Of a DNA stretch of 64,000 nt, positions 60,784 through 64,000 are shown in pieces; the stretch's first letter is position 1; the number at the start of each line of letters is the position of its first letter. Below the pieces are notes generated by a model that saw only the letters and a program-made list of their open reading frames with translations, was not told the origin of the DNA and did no database searches. The stretch is taken from assembly GCA_963834965.1 (NCBI GenBank), contig CAWIEI010000023.1, positions 1 to 64,000 on the forward strand, written 5' to 3'. The stretch comes from Fodinibacter sp963834965. GTDB taxonomy: Bacteria > Actinomycetota > Actinomycetes > Actinomycetales > Dermatophilaceae. A program made the translations under genes and the position numbers.

Positions 60784-60889
60784 GCTCCAGAGGTGCCTGT
60801 CCCGCGTGGTCCTTTGCGCCTGAGAGGTTCCGGGGAGGTTTGCCCCTTCGGCGCCCCGACGAGCGTTGGCGTCGAGGTCTCTCCCACAC
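60784..60889 (-). promoter_or_regulatory. Glycine riboswitch upstream of gcvP
   Basis: On the minus strand the leader has the conserved order GGGAGAGACC, GCGCCGAAGGGGCAAACC, CGGAACCTCTCAGG, GCAAAGGACC and CACCTCTGGAG, the glycine aptamer consensus. I see one aptamer, not the usual tandem. About 68 bases follow before the GTG, including AGACG/CGTCT, a small hairpin near the ribosome site that may be the expression platform. Glycine binding would turn on the cleavage system. Confidence 0.88.
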
Positions 60890-60907
60890 GGTGTGAGCGG
60901 CGGGGCC

Positions 60908-60913
60908 AATCTA
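60908..60913 (-). promoter_or_regulatory. Candidate -10 of the gcvP riboswitch leader
   Basis: TAGATT on the minus strand lies directly past the MerR stop codon and about 18 bases before the first conserved aptamer base. It is the only TANNNT I see at a distance that would include the whole aptamer. Confidence 0.45.
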
Positions 60914-61495
<582 letters not shown>

Positions 61496-61641
61496 GTGTA
61501 CCTCCTGAGCTCGACCTACTGGTGCGACTGTACGCCCACGAATGACACGGACGTCACTTACTCGCCACGGGTGTGACAGGAGTGACGCTAGGGGCAGGTG
61601 TGACTGGGGTCAACGACCACGAAGCACGCACGCCTCCCGGC

Positions 61642-61668
61642 GTGTCGCGCCGATCCGGCTCGCGACAC
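61642..61668 (-). terminator. Hairpin terminator after the DUF151 gene
   Basis: GTGTCGCG (61642-61649) pairs with CGCGACAC (61661-61668), an 8-bp perfect stem with an 11-base loop, 8 bases past the DUF151 stop. It would end the garA-ftsR-DUF151 transcript. Confidence 0.55.
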
Positions 61669-61675
61669 ACCGAGG

Positions 61676-62173
61676 TCAGCTGTCGGTGTCGGCCTCGGTG
61701 TCGAAGTCGTCGGCCGAGACGTGGTCGAGGAACTCCTTGAACTTCTCGACCTCGTCGTCCTCGGTCTCGGCCATCTCGACCCCGGCCTCGTCGAGCAGCT
61801 CCTCCTCGGCAACGATCTCGGCACCGGCCCGCAGGGCGAGCGCGATCGCGTCGGACGAGCGCGACTCGATGTCGGTGCCCCCGGCCGCCGCTCCCCCGTC
61901 GAGGTCGAGCATCGCGTGGAAGACGCCGTCCTTGAGGGCGACGATGCGCACCCGGGTGAGCTCGTGGCCCAGCTCGTCGATGACGTTGCGGAGCAGGTCG
62001 TGGGTCAGCGGCCGCGGGGGCACCACGCCCTGCTGGGCATAGGCGATGGCGGTCGCCTCGGCGGCCCCGATCCAGATCGGCAGGTAGCGGTCGCCGTCAC
62101 GTTCGCGCAGCAGCACGATGGGCTGGTTGGTGGGCATCTCGACCCGCACCCCGAGCACGTCCAGGACCTTCAT
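61676..62173 (-). CDS. DUF151 bifunctional nuclease-family protein
   Basis: A 165-residue protein of DUF151. VLGVRVEMPTNQPIVLLRERDGDRYLPIWIGAAEATAI is the family start, with THDLLRNVIDELGHELTRVRIVALKDGVFHAMLDL and SRSSDAIALALRAGAEI. A plant homologue has DNase and RNase activity; bacterial roles are not known. It ends with an acidic tail (EMAETEDDEVEKFKEFLDHVSADDFDTEADTDS). The position after the FtsR-like gene is conserved in actinobacteria. Confidence 0.9.
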   Translation of the reverse strand: MKVLDVLGVRVEMPTNQPIVLLRERDGDRYLPIWIGAAEATAIAYAQQGVVPPRPLTHDLLRNVIDELGHELTRVRIVALKDGVFHAMLDLDGGAAAGGTDIESRSSDAIALALRAGAEIVAEEELLDEAGVEMAETEDDEVEKFKEFLDHVSADDFDTEADTDS

Positions 62174-62206
62174 TGCGTCACCGTACCCCGCGCACCTCCA
62201 GGTCGG

Positions 62207-62908
62207 TCAGCCCCCACGGCCGGACAGTCCGCCACGGACCAGCGCGGCGTGCAGCGACAGGCACAGGTGGGCCACCTCGGCGGCGTGCCGCGAGGCGTCG
62301 GCACCCCGCCGCGGGCCGACCACCTGCTCGACGAGACCCACCTCCCGGTCGGCGGCGGCGCGAAAGCCCCGCAGGTGCCGGGGCTCGACGCCGTAGGCCC
62401 CCAGGCCCGCCGCGGCGTGGGCCACCTGCAGGTCGGCGTCGTCGTGCAGGCCGGCAGCATCGGGGCGCAGCAGGCCGTGCGACACCAGGTCGGCGACCAC
62501 GGCCGGCGACAGCCCGGTGGCCCGGCCCAGCTCGGCGGCCGTGAGCCGCAACGCACGGCGGGTGGCGAGGTCGGCGGCATCCGGCACGTCGGGGTCGGGC
62601 GTCGGCGGTGGCGGCTGCGCGCGGCCGTCGACGGCATCCCCGGGGGTGAGCCCACGATCGATGGCCTCGAGGTTGCCCTTGATCACCTTCAGCGGCCAGA
62701 ACCGGTCCCGCTGGGCCCGCAGCACGTAGCGCAGCCGCTCGACGTCGTCGAGGGTGAACTGGCGGTAGCCCGAGGCGGTGCGGGCCGGGGTGACCAGGCC
62801 CTCGGCCTCGAGGAAGCGCACCTTGGAGATGGTGACGTCGGGGAACTCCTCGGACAGGGCCCTGACCACCGCACCCACGGTGAGCCGACGCCCTGCCGGG
62901 GTGGTCAC
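62207..62908 (-). CDS. ftsR: FtsR-like MerR-family regulator
   Basis: A 233-residue MerR-type regulator: LTVGAVVRALSEEFPDVTISKVRFLEAEGLVTPARTASGYRQFTLDDVERLRYVLRAQRDRFWPLKVIKGNLEAI is the DNA-binding part, followed by a linker rich in Pro and a helical C-terminal domain. It is the counterpart of Rv1828 and of corynebacterial FtsR, which activates ftsZ. GTG 62908 lies 8 bases after the garA stop, so it is co-transcribed with garA. The symbol is transferred by synteny and similarity in pattern. Confidence 0.8.
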   Translation of the reverse strand: MTTPAGRRLTVGAVVRALSEEFPDVTISKVRFLEAEGLVTPARTASGYRQFTLDDVERLRYVLRAQRDRFWPLKVIKGNLEAIDRGLTPGDAVDGRAQPPPPTPDPDVPDAADLATRRALRLTAAELGRATGLSPAVVADLVSHGLLRPDAAGLHDDADLQVAHAAAGLGAYGVEPRHLRGFRAAADREVGLVEQVVGPRRGADASRHAAEVAHLCLSLHAALVRGGLSGRGG

Positions 62909-62916
62909 GGGACGGG

Positions 62917-63369
62917 TCAGGCCTGGCTCGCGTAGAAGACGAGCCGGAACTTGCCGATCTGCACCTCGTCGCCGGTGGTGAGCACGGCCTCGTCGACGAG
63001 CTCGCGGTTGACGTAGGTGCCGTTGAGCGAGCCCACGTCGCGCACGACGAACCTGCCCTCGGTGCGGCGGAAGACGGCGTGCTTGCGCGAGACCGTGACG
63101 TCGTCGAGGAAGATGTCGCTGTCCGGGTGACGGCCCGAGAGCACCTCGTCGTCGTCGAGCAGGAAGCGGGCACCGGTGTTGGGGCCGCGCAGCACGACGA
63201 GCAGGGCGGTGCCCGGACGCAGCGCCTCGACGGTCGCGAGGTCGGACCGGGTGAGGACGTGGTCGCTCTCGGAGACCGGCTCCGGCGTCTCGGCCCCCCC
63301 GACCGCCTGGAGCCGCATGGTCGTCGGCTCGTGGGCCGCGCCCTGGGGTTCCTCGCGCTCGTCAGTCAT
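62917..63369 (-). CDS. garA: FHA-domain protein GarA
   Basis: A 150-residue FHA protein (fold at about 75-145: LSGRHPDSDIFLDDVTVSRKHAVFRRTEGRFVVRDVGSLNGTYVN). Its N-terminus holds EPTTMRL, with T16 and T17 where mycobacterial GarA is phosphorylated by PknB/PknG. Phosphorylation makes the tail bind its own FHA domain and frees 2-oxoglutarate dehydrogenase and glutamate dehydrogenase from inhibition. The first ATG is used. A -10-like TAGGGT and an 11-base-spaced repeat lie upstream. Confidence 0.9.
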   Translation of the reverse strand: MTDEREEPQGAAHEPTTMRLQAVGGAETPEPVSESDHVLTRSDLATVEALRPGTALLVVLRGPNTGARFLLDDDEVLSGRHPDSDIFLDDVTVSRKHAVFRRTEGRFVVRDVGSLNGTYVNRELVDEAVLTTGDEVQIGKFRLVFYASQA

Positions 63370-63408
63370 TCGCTGTCAGCCTTCCGTCGTCGGTGCTGCG
63401 AGTGTCAC

Positions 63409-63443
63409 ACCCTAGATCACCGCGCCACCGTTGGCCCACCGTT
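63409..63443 (-). promoter_or_regulatory. garA promoter region with AACGGTGG tandem
   Basis: On the minus strand AACGGTGG occurs twice (63436-63443 and 63425-63432), 11 bases or one helical turn apart, and the -10-like TAGGGT (63409-63414) follows 10 bases on. The second repeat overlaps the expected -35. It is a candidate site for a regulator binding one DNA face. Confidence 0.4.
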
Positions 63444-63467
63444 TGGGAAGTCGGGATTGCGACGTCC

Positions 63468-63854
63468 TCAGGAGAGCTGCGCGGTGTAGGCGTCGACGTC
63501 CATCAGGGCGTCGAGCGCACCGGCGTCGGTGGCGGTCAGCTCGTACATCCAGCCCTCGCCGTAGGGGTCGGTGTTGACCAGTTCGGGGGTGGCGTCGAGG
63601 GCGCCGTTGATGGCGGTCACCTCGCCGGTGACCGGGGCGTAGAGGTCGCTGACCGACTTGGTGGACTCGACCTCGCCACAGGTGTCACCGGCCACGACCG
63701 CGTCGCCGACCGCAGGGAGGCTGACGTAGACGACGTCGCCGAGCGCCTCCTGGGCGAACGACGTGATCCCCACCCGCAGTGTGTCGCCGTCGGCGCGCAC
63801 CCACTCGTGCTCGGCGGTGTAGCGCAGGCCGGCGGGGTACTCGAGATCGCTCAT
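63468..63854 (-). CDS. gcvH: Glycine cleavage system H protein
   Basis: A 128-residue lipoyl carrier: LRYTAEHEWVRADGDTLRVGITSFAQEALGDVVYVSLPAVGDAV, and the lipoylated lysine K66 in EVESTKSVSDLYAPVTGEV. GWMYELTATD ends the fold. It shuttles the aminomethyl group from GcvP to GcvT. AAGGAG precedes the ATG. It follows the truncated DUF881-like gene by 31 bases on the same strand. Confidence 0.95.
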   Translation of the reverse strand: MSDLEYPAGLRYTAEHEWVRADGDTLRVGITSFAQEALGDVVYVSLPAVGDAVVAGDTCGEVESTKSVSDLYAPVTGEVTAINGALDATPELVNTDPYGEGWMYELTATDAGALDALMDVDAYTAQLS

Positions 63855-63885
63855 GTCGCTCCTTGGTCGGGTCGCGCGGGACCCA

Positions 63886-64000
63886 TCAGGGGGTGGGGGT
63901 GGGTACGGGCCGAGCGTACTGAGGCGACGCCGGGGTCAGCAACGCGTCGATCACCACCTCGTCCTCGATCTGCACGTCGGTGTCGCCGCCGACCCGGCGC
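63886..64000 (-). CDS. C-terminus of a DUF881-like protein (truncated by window edge)
   Basis: The last 37 codons of a gene that begins beyond the window: DTDVQIEDEVVIDALLTPAS, then PQYARPVPTPTP and TGA at 63886-63888. The pattern of a final strand ending in YARP fits the DUF881 proteins found just upstream of gcvH in actinobacteria (M. tuberculosis Rv1825 position). The assignment rests on context and a short tail, so it is tentative. Confidence 0.5.
   Translation of the reverse strand, partial: RRVGGDTDVQIEDEVVIDALLTPASPQYARPVPTPTP

Overview
The window is about 70% GC chromosomal DNA from an actinobacterium, most likely a member of the Micrococcales close to the Intrasporangiaceae. The phylum call rests on RbpA, the gcvH-garA-ftsR-DUF151-MerR-gcvP order also found in mycobacteria, a HelY-type helicase beside a diacylglycerol-kinase-like gene, a DUF222/HNH (13E12-type) gene and a deazaflavin-dependent nitroreductase. 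The family-level call is inference. I see no rRNA, tRNA, CRISPR array, prophage or insertion sequence.

1-12.8 kb: an AspT/YidE-type transporter; a very large secreted multicopper oxidase (MCO) with N-terminal GSGY repeats and C-terminal fibronectin III domains, divergent from a small winged-helix regulator with paired operator-like palindromes between them; a lipid kinase plus HelY; a VOC protein; an AraC-type regulator; a 5'-3' exonuclease. 12.9-16.3 kb: a secreted SGNH hydrolase, an Lrp/AsnC regulator, a DinB protein and YbaK.

16.3-31.7 kb holds most of the lysine fermentation (3,5-diaminohexanoate) pathway in two blocks: divergent kamA / kdd at 16.3-18.9 kb and the tightly overlapped kamD-kamE-kal operon at 28.8-31.7 kb. 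Lysine goes to beta-lysine (KamA), then 3,5-diaminohexanoate (KamDE), then 3-keto-5-aminohexanoate (Kdd); Kal makes crotonyl-CoA after a Kce cleavage step whose gene is not in the window. Between the blocks lie a lipoprotein, a DUF1269-type protein, pta-ackA (acetyl-CoA to acetate with ATP), a DUF222/HNH gene with a possibly broken 5' end, a nitroreductase and an amidohydrolase.

31.7-49 kb: lnt-ppm1-fxsA (lipoprotein acylation and polyprenol-phosphate-mannose synthesis), rbpA with a sigmaR/SigH-like promoter, an Atg22-like transporter, an M15 peptidase, a tail-less SSB, a DUF3105-DUF305 pair, a class III aminotransferase, an isochorismatase-like hydrolase, RlmC, a methyltransferase, a WYL regulator with a perfect operator facing its probable target, a ferric-reductase-like flavoprotein, a DUF1028 protein and a Sua5/YciO protein. 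49-57.8 kb: membrane protein, OsmC, DUF1697, a phosphatase, VOC, a GCS2 ligase and SbcD-SbcC. 57.8-64 kb: the glycine cleavage region, with gcvP behind a glycine riboswitch, a MerR regulator, a DUF151 nuclease, an FtsR-like MerR, GarA, GcvH and the tail of a DUF881-like gene cut by the window edge.

A recurring feature is a TANNNT hexamer 6 or 7 bases before the start codon with no Shine-Dalgarno sequence, seen at 18 genes, which suggests many leaderless transcripts.
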